From: an uncultured Gammaproteobacteria bacterium
Lineage (GTDB): Bacteria > Pseudomonadota > Gammaproteobacteria > Arenicellales > CALHMG01
Direction of reading: 5' to 3'
Length of the DNA stretch: 33,149 nucleotides
Assembly (NCBI GenBank): GCA_938034705.1
Contig: CALHMG010000342.1
Span: 1-33,149, forward strand
The notes beneath the pieces were generated by a model. That model was given only the letters and a program-made list of their open reading frames with translations. It ran no database searches and was not told the DNA's origin. Position numbers and translations under genes: made by a program. Positions 8,357 through 17,521 of this stretch are shown piece after piece. The number at the start of each line of letters is the position of its first letter. Positions within the stretch are counted from its first letter, which is position 1.

Positions 8357-9943
8357 ATGGCTACAGATCACACTCACGGACACGACGGACATGACGATCA
8401 TCATGATCATGGGCCTCCGCCGTTCTTCACCCGATGGTTCATGAGTACCAACCACAAGGATATCGGCACGCTGTATCTGCTGTTCTCCCTTGCGATGCTT
8501 TTTGTGGGTGGCTCAATGGCGATGGTGATTCGCGCTGAGCTGTTCCAGCCCGGTCTGCAGTTTGTAGATCCTCATTTCTTCAACCAGATGACCACGATGC
8601 ATGCGCTCGTGATGATCTTTGGTGCGGTGATGCCGGGCTTTGTCGGATTTGCCAACTGGATGCTGCCATTGATGGTCGGCGCTCCGGACATGGCCTTGCC
8701 CCGCCTGAACAACATGAGTTTCTGGGTGCTGTTCATGGCGTTTGTGCTGCTGCTTTCGACGCTGCTTGTGGGCGCGCCGGCGGGCGGCTGGACAATGTAT
8801 GCGCCGCTGTCGATTCAGGGCGGTCTCGGAATCGACATGATGATCTTTGCGGTTCACATGATGGGTATTTCGTCGATCCTCGGCGCCATCAACGTCATCG
8901 TGACCTGTCTGAACATGCGTGCTCCCGGCATGACGCTGATGAAGATGCCCATGTTCGTGTGGACATGGCTCATCACGTCGTTCCTGCTGATCGCGGTGAT
9001 GCCGGTGCTTGCCGGCGCCGTGACCATGCTGCTCACGGACCGCAACTTTGGTACCGCGTTCTTTGATCCTGCCGGTGGCGGTGATCCGGTGATGTTCCAG
9101 CATATCTTCTGGTTCTTCGGACACCCGGAGGTTTACATCATGATCCTTCCGGCTTTCGGCATCATCTCGCACATCATTCCGACCTTCGCGCGCAAGCCGC
9201 TGTTCGGCTATGACTCCATGGTGTTTGCGACGGCCGGTATCGCGTTCCTGTCTTTCGTAGTCTGGGCGCACCACATGTTTACGGTGGGCATGCCGCTCTC
9301 GGGCGAACTGTTTTTCATGTACTCGACGATGCTGATCGCGATACCGACCGGGGTGAAAATCTTCAACTGGGTCGCGACGATGTGGCGAGGTTCAATGACT
9401 TTCGAGACGCCCATGCTGTTTGCGGTTTCGGTCGTTGTGCTGTTCACCATCGGAGGACTGTCCGGGCTGATGCTTGCCATCGTGCCGGCGGATTTTCAGT
9501 ATCACGACACCTATTTTGTGGTGGCCCACTTTCACTACGTGCTGTTTTCGGGTGCGGTGATGGCCATGATGGGCGGAGCCTACTTCTGGCTGCCCAAGTG
9601 GACCGGCCACATGTACAACGAACGACTGGGCAAGGTGCATTTCTGGCTGACGGCGATCTTCTTTAACGTCACCTTCTTCCCGCAGCACTTCCTCGGTCTT
9701 GCCGGTATGCCGCGACGTATTCCGGACTACTCAACGCAATTCACCGAGTTCAACCAGTGGTCGAGCCTTGGTGCATTCGGTCTCGGCATTTCGCAGCTGC
9801 TGTTCGTCTATATCGTGTTTGCGTGCATTCGCGGTGGCAAGCAGGCGACCGCAGAGGTCTGGGAAAACCCTGAAGGTCTGGAGTGGACGGTGCCTTCACC
9901 AGCGCCACACCATACTTTCGAGACACCGCCGCGTATCAGCTGA
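8357..9943 (+). CDS. coxA: Cytochrome c oxidase subunit I
   Basis: [48 protein letters not shown]; His/Asp-rich N-terminus. Confidence 0.97.
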   Translation: MATDHTHGHDGHDDHHDHGPPPFFTRWFMSTNHKDIGTLYLLFSLAMLFVGGSMAMVIRAELFQPGLQFVDPHFFNQMTTMHALVMIFGAVMPGFVGFANWMLPLMVGAPDMALPRLNNMSFWVLFMAFVLLLSTLLVGAPAGGWTMYAPLSIQGGLGIDMMIFAVHMMGISSILGAINVIVTCLNMRAPGMTLMKMPMFVWTWLITSFLLIAVMPVLAGAVTMLLTDRNFGTAFFDPAGGGDPVMFQHIFWFFGHPEVYIMILPAFGIISHIIPTFARKPLFGYDSMVFATAGIAFLSFVVWAHHMFTVGMPLSGELFFMYSTMLIAIPTGVKIFNWVATMWRGSMTFETPMLFAVSVVVLFTIGGLSGLMLAIVPADFQYHDTYFVVAHFHYVLFSGAVMAMMGGAYFWLPKWTGHMYNERLGKVHFWLTAIFFNVTFFPQHFLGLAGMPRRIPDYSTQFTEFNQWSSLGAFGLGISQLLFVYIVFACIRGGKQATAEVWENPEGLEWTVPSPAPHHTFETPPRIS

Positions 9944-9968
9944 GCCGGCTTGAGACCACGAACGCAGG

Positions 9969-10124
9969 ATGACATCAGTGACGAACAACAACGATGGCTC
10001 GAGAAGAGTGCTGACACCCGATGAGGTGGCATCACGATCGAAGTCGAACGTTCGCCTGGCCGTCATCCTTGCGCTTGTGGCGGTGGCATTTTTTGTCAGC
10101 GCCTGGTTCATCGACATTTCCTGA
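9969..10124 (+). CDS. 51-aa single-TM peptide between coxA and ctaG (putative small oxidase assembly protein)
   Basis: Manual translation: MTSVTNNNDGSRRVLTPDEVASRSKSNVRLAVILALVAVAFFVSAWFIDIS*; fills the coxA-ctaG gap on the same strand; below the ORF-track length cutoff. Confidence 0.75.
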   Translation: MTSVTNNNDGSRRVLTPDEVASRSKSNVRLAVILALVAVAFFVSAWFIDIS

Positions 10125-10147
10125 GTTCAATCTGACAAGAATCTGAC

Positions 10148-10738
10148 ATGACGACCACAAGCAACAAGCCACTGCTGCTGAAACTCGGAATCGCCGTCGT
10201 TGCGATGTTCGCGTTCGGGTACGCGCTGGTGCCGTTGTACGAGGTCTTCTGCGAGATAACGGGAATCGGTGGCAAGACAGGTCGTGAAGACGCGGCTGTG
10301 GCGGCGGTAGCGCCGGTTGACCAGTCCCGCACGATTACAGTTCAGTTTACGTCGACCAGCGCGGTGGGTCTGCCCTGGGACTTCGGGCCGATAACGCAGA
10401 CTGTGAAACTGCACCCGGGAGAGGTAGGTGACGCGACCTATTTTGCGCTGAACCGAAGCAGTCGCCGCATGGTCGGCCAGGCTGTTCCCAGTGTCGCGCC
10501 ACAAAAGGCGGCCAAGTACTTCAAGAAGACCGAGTGTTTCTGTTTCAGAAATCAGCCGCTGGATTCAGGCGAGCGCAAGGAGATGCCCATTCGTTTTATC
10601 GTCGACCGGGATCTGCCGAAGGATGTCAAGACGATCACGTTGTCGTACTCGTTTTTTAACGCAGACAAATTTGCCGATGAGGACAAGTCGGTGAGCGATG
10701 CGGTCTCGACAACAGGACAGATTGAGGCAACCAATTAG
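10148..10738 (+). CDS. ctaG: Cytochrome c oxidase assembly protein CtaG/Cox11
   Basis: ALVPLYEVFCEITGIGGKTG, FKKTECFCFRNQPLDSGERKEMPIRFIVD copper motif, ITLSYSFF. Confidence 0.95.
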   Translation: MTTTSNKPLLLKLGIAVVAMFAFGYALVPLYEVFCEITGIGGKTGREDAAVAAVAPVDQSRTITVQFTSTSAVGLPWDFGPITQTVKLHPGEVGDATYFALNRSSRRMVGQAVPSVAPQKAAKYFKKTECFCFRNQPLDSGERKEMPIRFIVDRDLPKDVKTITLSYSFFNADKFADEDKSVSDAVSTTGQIEATN

Positions 10739-10849
10739 GTCAGCATCGACAGAAAAGCCGTTTGACTTAGCGCAGCGCGCTCAGGCTGTTTTAAATAAAA
10801 CCGAATTTCAAGATTTATAATTTAGATACCAAACAAGGATTACAAGACC

Positions 10850-11728
10850 ATGAGTTCAGCACCTGGCAGTTACTATTTGCCGAACCCGAGCCCCTGGCCG
10901 CTGATCGCCGCTGTCAGCGTCTTTACGCTGGTGACAGGCGTGGCGCTCTGGATCAATAACGTTGGCGCGGGTTTTACGATCGCCATGGTTGGTCTGGCCG
11001 CCGTACTGTTCATGATGTTTGGCTGGTGGCGCGCCGTCATCAACGAAAGCGTCGGGGGCAACTACAACAGCGAAGTCGACCTGTCTTTCAGAATGACCAT
11101 GGGCTGGTTTATTTTTTCTGAAGTCATGTTCTTCTGCGCTTTCTTTGGCGCGTTGTTCTACGCTCGAAATCTGGCGGTGCCTTGGCTTGAGGAAGAGATG
11201 CTGCTGTGGGGTTCGTATACGGGCGGCTGGCCAACGGCCGGGCCCGCGGGCGCTGCACACATTGGCGCCGACGTACACGACGTGGGTCGTGGACAGTTCG
11301 GTACGATCGGCGCGTTCGGAATTCCGATTTTGAATACCATACTGCTGATGACGTCGAGCATTACGGTGACGCTGGCGCACCACGCCCTGCGCCACGGGGA
11401 TCGCGGCAAGCTGGTCCTGTGGCTTGCGATCACGGTCGCGCTTGGCGCAGCGTTCATGTACTACCAGGTTGAGGAGTATATTGAAGCGTACTCGCACCTC
11501 GGACTGACGCTGGGCACCGGGATCTATGGTGCAACCTTTTTCATGCTTACCGGTTTTCACGGAATGCACGTGACCATCGGTGCGATCATTCTGTTCATCA
11601 TCATGCTGCGCTGCATGCGTGGTCACTTCAAAGCAGAAGACCACTTCGCCTTTGAAGCGGCCGCCTGGTACTGGCACTTTGTCGACGTGGTGTGGGTTGG
11701 ATTGTTTATTTTCGTCTACATCATGTAA
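10850..11728 (+). CDS. coxC: Cytochrome c oxidase subunit III
   Basis: FRMTMGWFIFSEVMFFCAFFGALFYAR, GFHGMHVTIGAIIL, AAAWYWHFVDVVWVGLFIFVYI. Confidence 0.96.
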   Translation: MSSAPGSYYLPNPSPWPLIAAVSVFTLVTGVALWINNVGAGFTIAMVGLAAVLFMMFGWWRAVINESVGGNYNSEVDLSFRMTMGWFIFSEVMFFCAFFGALFYARNLAVPWLEEEMLLWGSYTGGWPTAGPAGAAHIGADVHDVGRGQFGTIGAFGIPILNTILLMTSSITVTLAHHALRHGDRGKLVLWLAITVALGAAFMYYQVEEYIEAYSHLGLTLGTGIYGATFFMLTGFHGMHVTIGAIILFIIMLRCMRGHFKAEDHFAFEAAAWYWHFVDVVWVGLFIFVYIM

Positions 11729-11793
11729 GCGTGTTTGAGCTCGAATGGTCTGACAGCGCTGTCAGCCAGTTTGCATAAGAGCGAACCGAAACG

Positions 11794-11828
11794 AAAAACG
11801 CCAGCTTCGAAAGACGCTGGCGTTTTTT
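11794..11828. terminator. Bidirectional hairpin terminator between coxC and the convergent DUF2909 gene
   Basis: AAAAACGCCAGC-TTCGAAAGAC-GCTGGCGTTTTTT: 8+ bp stem flanked by A- and T-tracts. Confidence 0.85.
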
Positions 11829-11872
11829 ATGGATGATGCCGGGCTCGGATCGCGCCGGAACTGCGGGGAGGA

Positions 11873-12130
11873 CTACTGTGGATTGGGCGCCGCGGGTGCT
11901 GTCTCGGTCGAAGGTGTCGGCGGAACGAGGCTGTTGCTCGGAATGATGAATCCAAATTTCAGGCCGGCGATGATGAAAACGAGCAGCACAGCCCAGATGC
12001 CAACTCGCCATTTGAGCGCGTTGAGAGTCCGGTCAGTCTGGCCACGGTCCTTGAACATGTACACCATGGCTGATCCGAGCGAGACGATCATGAGTAAAAC
12101 AAGAATGACAATGACAATTTTGGACAGCAT
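11873..12130 (-). CDS. Twin-transmembrane protein (DUF2909-like)
   Basis: MLSKIVIVILVLLMIVSLGSAMVYMFKDRGQTDRTLNALKWRVGIWAVLLVFIIAGLKFGFI; start trimmed to the ATG at 12130; sits in the cox cluster. Confidence 0.75.
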   Translation of the reverse strand: MLSKIVIVILVLLMIVSLGSAMVYMFKDRGQTDRTLNALKWRVGIWAVLLVFIIAGLKFGFIIPSNSLVPPTPSTETAPAAPNPQ

Positions 12131-12387
12131 GACTACTCCTGCTCTGACAGTGCTCGGTAGATCGACGATCGCGCCCGCGAACCTGCACGTAGGGTGATCA
12201 GCGGCGCAGAATACCATGGGCCGCGTCACCAATTTGATCGCAAAGCGTCCGTCAGATTTGCGCCACCGGCTGGCGTTGGAATGCTGACGGAGTAAAGGGC
12301 ATACGGCGCTGGATCACCAATGGATGATCACGGTGAGCAAAATCAGGCATTCTTGGTCCCGGACACAGCGGGTTAAAAGGCTATTTT

Positions 12388-13158
12388 TTGAACGAGCAGT
12401 CGAAACAGTCAGTAGAGAAGACGTCGTCCGGATTTCGTCGATATGTGCCATTGGTTGCGACGCTGGTTCTGTTGCCGTGTCTCGTCGCGCTCGGGCTGTG
12501 GCAGCTGGACCGGTCTCGGCAAAAACTGGAAATTCGCAACGCGATGCTCGAGGCCGCAGCGCGCACTCCCCTGACTTTGGCTGACGAGGTGCTGACGGTT
12601 GAGACCGTTCGGTTCCGCACCGTTCAAATCAAGGGCACCTACGATACCGCTGACCAGTTTTTGCTGGATAACAAGATTCACCGCGGACAGGCCGGGTATC
12701 ACGTCATTACGCCGTTTCAGCCGTCCGATGCGTCCACGCGCGTTCTGGTCAACCGCGGCTGGCTGCCGTGGGGTGTGGACAGAAACGTCTTGCCCGCGGC
12801 TCCTGCACCCGGTGGCGAGGTTGAGGTGACCGGGCGTGCCGTCATTCCCGCGGCGGGGTACTTCGAGCTCGAGACACAAACTCCCGATACGACAACCAAG
12901 GTGTGGCAAAATCTCGACTTGGAAAAGTTCGGCACGCTCGTTGAATACCGCCTTCAGCCCTTTGTGGTTGAACTGGATTCTGAAAGTCAGGCCGGCGGTT
13001 TTCAGAGGGAGTGGCCCGAGCAGAGCGATGACTGGGTAGAACGCCACAAGGGTTATGCGTTCCAGTGGTTTGGACTTGCGATCACGCTGGTCGTTATCAA
13101 TTTCGTACTGTGGCGTCGTCGACGCACCGTCGCTATCTCTGAACACAAACATGACTGA
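12388..13158 (+). CDS. SURF1 family oxidase assembly protein
   Basis: LGLWQLDRSRQK, GTYDTADQFLLDNKIHRGQAGYHVITPF, LVNRGWLPWG, GYAFQWFGLAITLVVINFVLW; TTG start. Confidence 0.9.
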   Translation: MNEQSKQSVEKTSSGFRRYVPLVATLVLLPCLVALGLWQLDRSRQKLEIRNAMLEAAARTPLTLADEVLTVETVRFRTVQIKGTYDTADQFLLDNKIHRGQAGYHVITPFQPSDASTRVLVNRGWLPWGVDRNVLPAAPAPGGEVEVTGRAVIPAAGYFELETQTPDTTTKVWQNLDLEKFGTLVEYRLQPFVVELDSESQAGGFQREWPEQSDDWVERHKGYAFQWFGLAITLVVINFVLWRRRRTVAISEHKHD

Positions 13159-13891
13159 AGCCAAGATGACCGAACTCAAAAATTCAAATACCGGCGCGGA
13201 ACAGGACAGCCGTTCGACCCAGACACCTGAACAGGCGCAACGCAATCGCCGGCGCAATCGCTGGACCCTGTTCGCGCTGTTGCTGGTGTTCCTGTCGCCG
13301 ACAATTTTTGCCCTGTTCTGGCGTCCCGAGGGCCGGGTAAATTTTGGTGAGCTGATCCAGCCGCCTGTGCCGATGGTGGAGGTGGCGCTGGATGCAGCAA
13401 ACGGAACTGCCGCAAACACCGGAGAACTCCGCGAAAAGTGGCTGTGGTTGACGGTGGTTCGTGGCAGTTGCACCGAGGAATGCCGGCAGAACCTGTATAA
13501 TATGCGCCAGGCCAGAATAGCCGAGGGCAAGTACAGCAAGCGGATTCGTTATGCCGTACTCGTTCTGGACCCGGCGACGGATGCCGATGCCGGACCTGAT
13601 GAACAGCTGGTTGCTGAGCATCCGGTGATGGACTGGTTCACGGCGCGCGATGATGCTGCGGCAAAGCTTGGCGAGCAGTTTCTGGCGGCGTCCGGTAAGT
13701 CCGGTGATCAGTCTGGTGGTACATCCGGTGGGACATCTGGTGGGAAATCCGGTGGTACATCTGACTTGGACCACGAGATTTATATCGTCGATCCCCTGGG
13801 GAACATTATGATGCGTTATCCCAAAGGAACGGATGGACGACCACTGAAAAAGGATCTGTCGAGACTGCTGCGAGCAAGCCACGTAGGTTGA
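13151..13891 (+). CDS. Membrane-anchored Sco/thioredoxin-like protein of the cox cluster
   Basis: ATG at 13151 overlaps the SURF1 stop; N-terminal TM; CxxxC (VVRGSCTEECRQNLY) and downstream LDHEIYIVDPLGNIMMRYP resembling Sco copper-ligand context. Confidence 0.65.
   Translation: MTEAKMTELKNSNTGAEQDSRSTQTPEQAQRNRRRNRWTLFALLLVFLSPTIFALFWRPEGRVNFGELIQPPVPMVEVALDAANGTAANTGELREKWLWLTVVRGSCTEECRQNLYNMRQARIAEGKYSKRIRYAVLVLDPATDADAGPDEQLVAEHPVMDWFTARDDAAAKLGEQFLAASGKSGDQSGGTSGGTSGGKSGGTSDLDHEIYIVDPLGNIMMRYPKGTDGRPLKKDLSRLLRASHVG
13691..13762. repeat. In-frame 12-bp minisatellite coding for SGGT/SGGK
   Basis: TCCGGTGATCAG TCTGGTGGTACA TCCGGTGGGACA TCTGGTGGGAAA TCCGGTGGTACA, 12-nt period, within the Sco-like gene. 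Confidence 0.9.
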
Positions 13892-13921
13892 GATGCACCC
13901 GCGGCGGGAACACGCAGCGTG

Positions 13922-13950
13922 TTGGCCAGGACGTAGACAAGACATATACA
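13922..13950 (+). promoter_or_regulatory. Candidate sigma70 promoter for cyoE
   Basis: TTGGCC - 17 bp - TATACA in an AT-rich patch upstream of cyoE. Confidence 0.4.
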
Positions 13951-14024
13951 AATTATATATACGGGTAACAATACAGATAACTATGGGCCTGCTTTGAAAG
14001 AGACCCGGGTGAATTGAAAATACT

Positions 14025-14954
14025 ATGAGCACCGAGAGTCCCCAGACAGAATCTGTCGTCGCCCCAGTGGCGCGCGTCGGTGTTGTCGAAACCGCCAAGC
14101 AGTTCTACGCGCTGACCAAACCTCGCGTCGTTGCTCTGATTATCTTCACCGCCATTGTTGGAATGTTTCTCGCTGTACCCGGAGTTCCAGATCTCGCACT
14201 GCTGGTCTGGGGAACGCTCGGGATAGGGCTGGCCGCAGCGGCCGGTGCTGCCGTTAACCAGATACTCGACGTCGAAGCGGACCGGGAAATGTCCCGAACG
14301 AGCGGTCGTCCGCTGGTGAGAGGGCAGCTCGAGCGATCCCACGCCCTGGCGTTCGCCATTGGACTCGGACTCATCTCAATGGTCATGCTGGTCGCGTTTG
14401 TAAACACGCTGACCGCTGTTCTGACGTTCGCGAGTCTCATTGGCTACGCCGTTATCTATACCGTCTACCTCAAGCGGGCCACACCCCAGAATATTGTGAT
14501 CGGCGGGGCCGCTGGCGCGGCGCCACCGCTGCTGGGATGGGCGGCGGTTACCGGTGAGGTGACCCACGATGCGCTGCTGTTGTTCCTGATTATTTTTACG
14601 TGGACACCGCCACACTTCTGGGCGCTGGCCCTGTACCGCAAAGCCGAGTACGCCAAGGTCGATATTCCAATGCTGCCGGTGACCCACGGCGACAAGTACA
14701 CGCGCCTGCATATCCTGCTGTATTCCATTTTGCTTGCGGCAGTGAGCATCATGCCGGTAGCGACGCGTATGTCGGGTCTGGTCTATCTCGTCAGCGCGAT
14801 TATTCTCAACGGCATCTTTATTGGCTACGCGATCAAGCTGTATCGCAACTACAGCGATGCGCTGTCGAAAAAGGCGTTCGCCTGGTCTATTCAGTATCTC
14901 GCTCTGCTGTTCGCGATGATGCTGATTGATCACTACCTGCCTGCATTTATCTGA
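14025..14954 (+). CDS. cyoE: Protoheme IX farnesyltransferase (heme O synthase)
   Basis: [74 protein letters not shown]. Confidence 0.96.
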   Translation: MSTESPQTESVVAPVARVGVVETAKQFYALTKPRVVALIIFTAIVGMFLAVPGVPDLALLVWGTLGIGLAAAAGAAVNQILDVEADREMSRTSGRPLVRGQLERSHALAFAIGLGLISMVMLVAFVNTLTAVLTFASLIGYAVIYTVYLKRATPQNIVIGGAAGAAPPLLGWAAVTGEVTHDALLLFLIIFTWTPPHFWALALYRKAEYAKVDIPMLPVTHGDKYTRLHILLYSILLAAVSIMPVATRMSGLVYLVSAIILNGIFIGYAIKLYRNYSDALSKKAFAWSIQYLALLFAMMLIDHYLPAFI

Positions 14955-14970
14955 TCGCGGTCACGCGTCG

Positions 14971-15567
14971 ATGCACGAACCTGGATATTCCGAGGCGGCC
15001 GCACGCAACGCCGAAGTGATCCTGAAGGTCCTGGAGGAGGCGCTACCCGCATCCGCCCGGGTGCTTGAGGTGGGTACCGGTACCGGACAACACGCGGTTG
15101 AGTTTTCGAAACAACTGGACGGCGTGCAGTGGACGCCGGCGGATCGACCGGGGCACCTGCAGGATATTCGTGCACGCCGCGACCAGAGTCAGCTTGTCAA
15201 TTTGCTCGAACCGGTTGAGCTCGATCTTCTGTCGACCAATTTCCCCGTTGGACCATTTGACGCGGTTCTGGCGTTTAACGTCATCCACATTGCGCCATGG
15301 CAGGCGACACAGAAACTGTTTGAGGGTGCGGCGAAGTGTCTGACGGATGAAGGACAGGTGATCTTCTATGGGCCGTACCGATATGCCAGTCGCCCGATTG
15401 AGCCCAGTAACGCACGCTTCGACGAGTCGCTTCGCTCACGCGATCCCGCAATGGGTATCCGGCTGTTTGAGGATGTTCAGACTGTCGCGAACGATTCAGG
15501 GTTCACGCTCGTCGTCGACCACGAGATGCCTGCCAACAACCGGATGATCATCTGGCAGCAGGTGTGA
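14971..15567 (+). CDS. DUF938 family class I SAM-dependent methyltransferase
   Basis: SEAAARNAEVILKVLEEALPASARVLEVGTGTGQHAVEF, FNVIHIAPWQAT; start trimmed to the ATG at 14971. Confidence 0.8.
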   Translation: MHEPGYSEAAARNAEVILKVLEEALPASARVLEVGTGTGQHAVEFSKQLDGVQWTPADRPGHLQDIRARRDQSQLVNLLEPVELDLLSTNFPVGPFDAVLAFNVIHIAPWQATQKLFEGAAKCLTDEGQVIFYGPYRYASRPIEPSNARFDESLRSRDPAMGIRLFEDVQTVANDSGFTLVVDHEMPANNRMIIWQQV

Positions 15568-15634
15568 GCACCGCCGCCGTCACGCTCAAGTCCAGATAGC
15601 CCAACACGCCGGGTGGGCAGGGCGAGAACTTGTC

Positions 15635-16399
15635 TTAAAGAGAGTCCACAAAATTTCTGATGGACTTCCACAGCGCATCGCCGCCGACCGCGAACAGATC
15701 GTTGTGGCCTGCGCCAGCTACATCAAATCGCGTTAATGGCGCATCCGCCGCGGATTCGATGATGCGGCTCATCGCATAGGGCGCGATGCGATCGTTGCGC
15801 CCGTGACTTAAGAATATCGGGCTGTGCACCTTGGGGATCCGGGATACCGTATCGAAGCGAAACGGGAGAGCGTCTTCGATGACGACTTCATCGGGAGGGA
15901 AGATGTGCTTGACGATATCGACGACCGTGGTCATGGGCGAAAACAGCATGGTCCCGTGGACGTCACGTTCAGACGCCAGAAATGCGGCAACCGCGCTGCC
16001 CAGCGAACGTCCTGAAACCACCGGCCGCAAGGTTGGGAAATTTTCTTTCAGCCAGTCAAAGGCAAAAAGCGCATCGGTGTAAAAACCGAGTTCATCCGGT
16101 CGTCCACCGCTCGCCCCAAATCCACGATAGTCGAAACACAAAACGGCCATGCCAAGGTCGCGCAGTCCCTGCACCATGAATTCAGCGGTTCGAAGCGTCT
16201 CGCCGCTTGAATAAAAGTGTATGGCACAGAGATCGTTGTCTTCAGCGCCCGGCACGAAAACACCTGCGATCCACGTCCCGTCACTCGAAGTCATCCAGAG
16301 TGAATCCGAGTTAACGATCATCGGTGGCTCGGAATAGCTGACCTTGGCACCGGGGAACGTGTGCTGTTCGATTCTGCTGAGTGACAGAAAATCTTTCAT
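15635..16399 (-). CDS. Alpha/beta hydrolase
   Basis: VLCFDYRGFGASGG, VVSGRSLGSAVAAF nucleophile elbow (GRSLG), PIFLSHGRNDRIAPY, AGHNDLF catalytic His context. Confidence 0.85.
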   Translation of the reverse strand: MKDFLSLSRIEQHTFPGAKVSYSEPPMIVNSDSLWMTSSDGTWIAGVFVPGAEDNDLCAIHFYSSGETLRTAEFMVQGLRDLGMAVLCFDYRGFGASGGRPDELGFYTDALFAFDWLKENFPTLRPVVSGRSLGSAVAAFLASERDVHGTMLFSPMTTVVDIVKHIFPPDEVVIEDALPFRFDTVSRIPKVHSPIFLSHGRNDRIAPYAMSRIIESAADAPLTRFDVAGAGHNDLFAVGGDALWKSIRNFVDSL

Positions 16400-16417
16400 G
16401 GAGTCAGGGCTGGTGTC

Positions 16418-17509
16418 TTATTTGGTCAGGGCGTCTGCGAGAGTTGTACTGTGCACCGCCCGCATACGCTGTTCAAGGCCTGTAACGATCTCCCGGATCA
16501 AACCGGGGCCCTGATAGATGAGGCTTGTATAGATCTGGACTGCCTGCGCACCCGAGCGCATGCGGTCCCAGGCATCGTCCGCGGAGCCAATCCCGCCTGC
16601 GGCGACGAGGCTCAGCCGTCCATCAGCGGCTTTAATGACGTCTGTGAGCACTTTTGAAGCAGCATCCGACAGCGGGGCGCCGCTGAGTCCCCCCGCTTCT
16701 TGGCTTAACCGCTCGTCCTCTACCCCTTGGCGCGCAAGGGTGGTGTTGGTTGCGATCAGACCGTCGATGCCCGTCGCGACCGCATTTTCGACGATGTGTT
16801 CGACCGCTTCGGGGCCCATGGCATCGGGCGCGATTTTGACGAAGATCGGCTTATTAGAGCCACTTGAACCTATCAGCGCCTGTCGCGTTTCAGCGAGCGT
16901 CTCGAGCAGCTTGGATATCTCGTCACCTTGCTGCAGTTCGCGCAGGTTCTGAGTGTTTGGAGACGAGATGTTGACCGTCACGTAGTTGCCGAGCGACCAC
17001 GCGAACTGAAGACCGGCAACATAGTCATCAGCGGCTCTTTCGATGGGTGTTGCCGCGTTTTTGCCGATGTTGATGCCGATAACACAGGTGTCGATACCGG
17101 TGTCGCGCTGGGCCGCGAGGTTCTCGTTGAATCTGTGGAACCCTTCAGAGTTAAACCCCATGCGGTTGATGAGCGCGTTGTGTTTGATCAGTCTGAACAT
17201 GCGCGGTCTGTCGTTGCCACTTTGGGGCTGGGGTGTGACGGTCCCCAGTTCGACAAACCCAAAACCGAGACTCAGCATTCCCGCTGTGGCGCTGGCGTGC
17301 TTGTCGAGGCCGGCCGCAAGTCCTACAGGATTGGGAAGCGGTATGCCCGCGAGAGTTACCGGTAGTGCCGGCACTCGTGATGCATACACTGACCTCGCTA
17401 CGGCGCGAAGAGCTTTGTTGCGACCGACTCGCCCGGCCAGTCCCATAACGAGATCATGGCTGCGTTCGGCGTCGAGGCTGAAGAGAACTGGTCTGAGCAG
17501 GGAATACAT
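16418..17509 (-). CDS. pyrD: Dihydroorotate dehydrogenase (quinone), class 2
   Basis: NPVGLAAGLDKHA, GFGFVELGTVTPQPQ.GNDRPRMFRL, NRMGFNSEG, NISSPNTQNLR. Confidence 0.96.
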   Translation of the reverse strand: MYSLLRPVLFSLDAERSHDLVMGLAGRVGRNKALRAVARSVYASRVPALPVTLAGIPLPNPVGLAAGLDKHASATAGMLSLGFGFVELGTVTPQPQSGNDRPRMFRLIKHNALINRMGFNSEGFHRFNENLAAQRDTGIDTCVIGINIGKNAATPIERAADDYVAGLQFAWSLGNYVTVNISSPNTQNLRELQQGDEISKLLETLAETRQALIGSSGSNKPIFVKIAPDAMGPEAVEHIVENAVATGIDGLIATNTTLARQGVEDERLSQEAGGLSGAPLSDAASKVLTDVIKAADGRLSLVAAGGIGSADDAWDRMRSGAQAVQIYTSLIYQGPGLIREIVTGLEQRMRAVHSTTLADALTK

Positions 17510-17521
17510 AAATCAGAGGAA

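Noticed and set aside
8513-9274. 253-aa minus-strand ORF antisense to coxA, rich in His/Arg
   Set aside because: Shadow ORF of a strongly conserved coxA reading frame; composition is the antisense of a hydrophobic membrane protein.
10856-11677. 273-aa minus-strand ORF
   Set aside because: Antisense shadow of coxC.
12409-13539. 376-aa minus-strand ORF across SURF1 and the Sco-like gene
   Set aside because: Antisense to two well supported genes, no recognisable domain; GC-rich genomes generate such frames.
13691-13762. CRISPR or intergenic VNTR interpretation of the 12-bp repeats
   Set aside because: They are in frame inside a coding sequence and encode an SGGT-type linker.
13184-14098. 304-aa minus-strand ORF over the Sco-like gene and start of cyoE
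   Set aside because: Antisense, no domain signature, crosses a non-coding gap containing promoter-like sequence.
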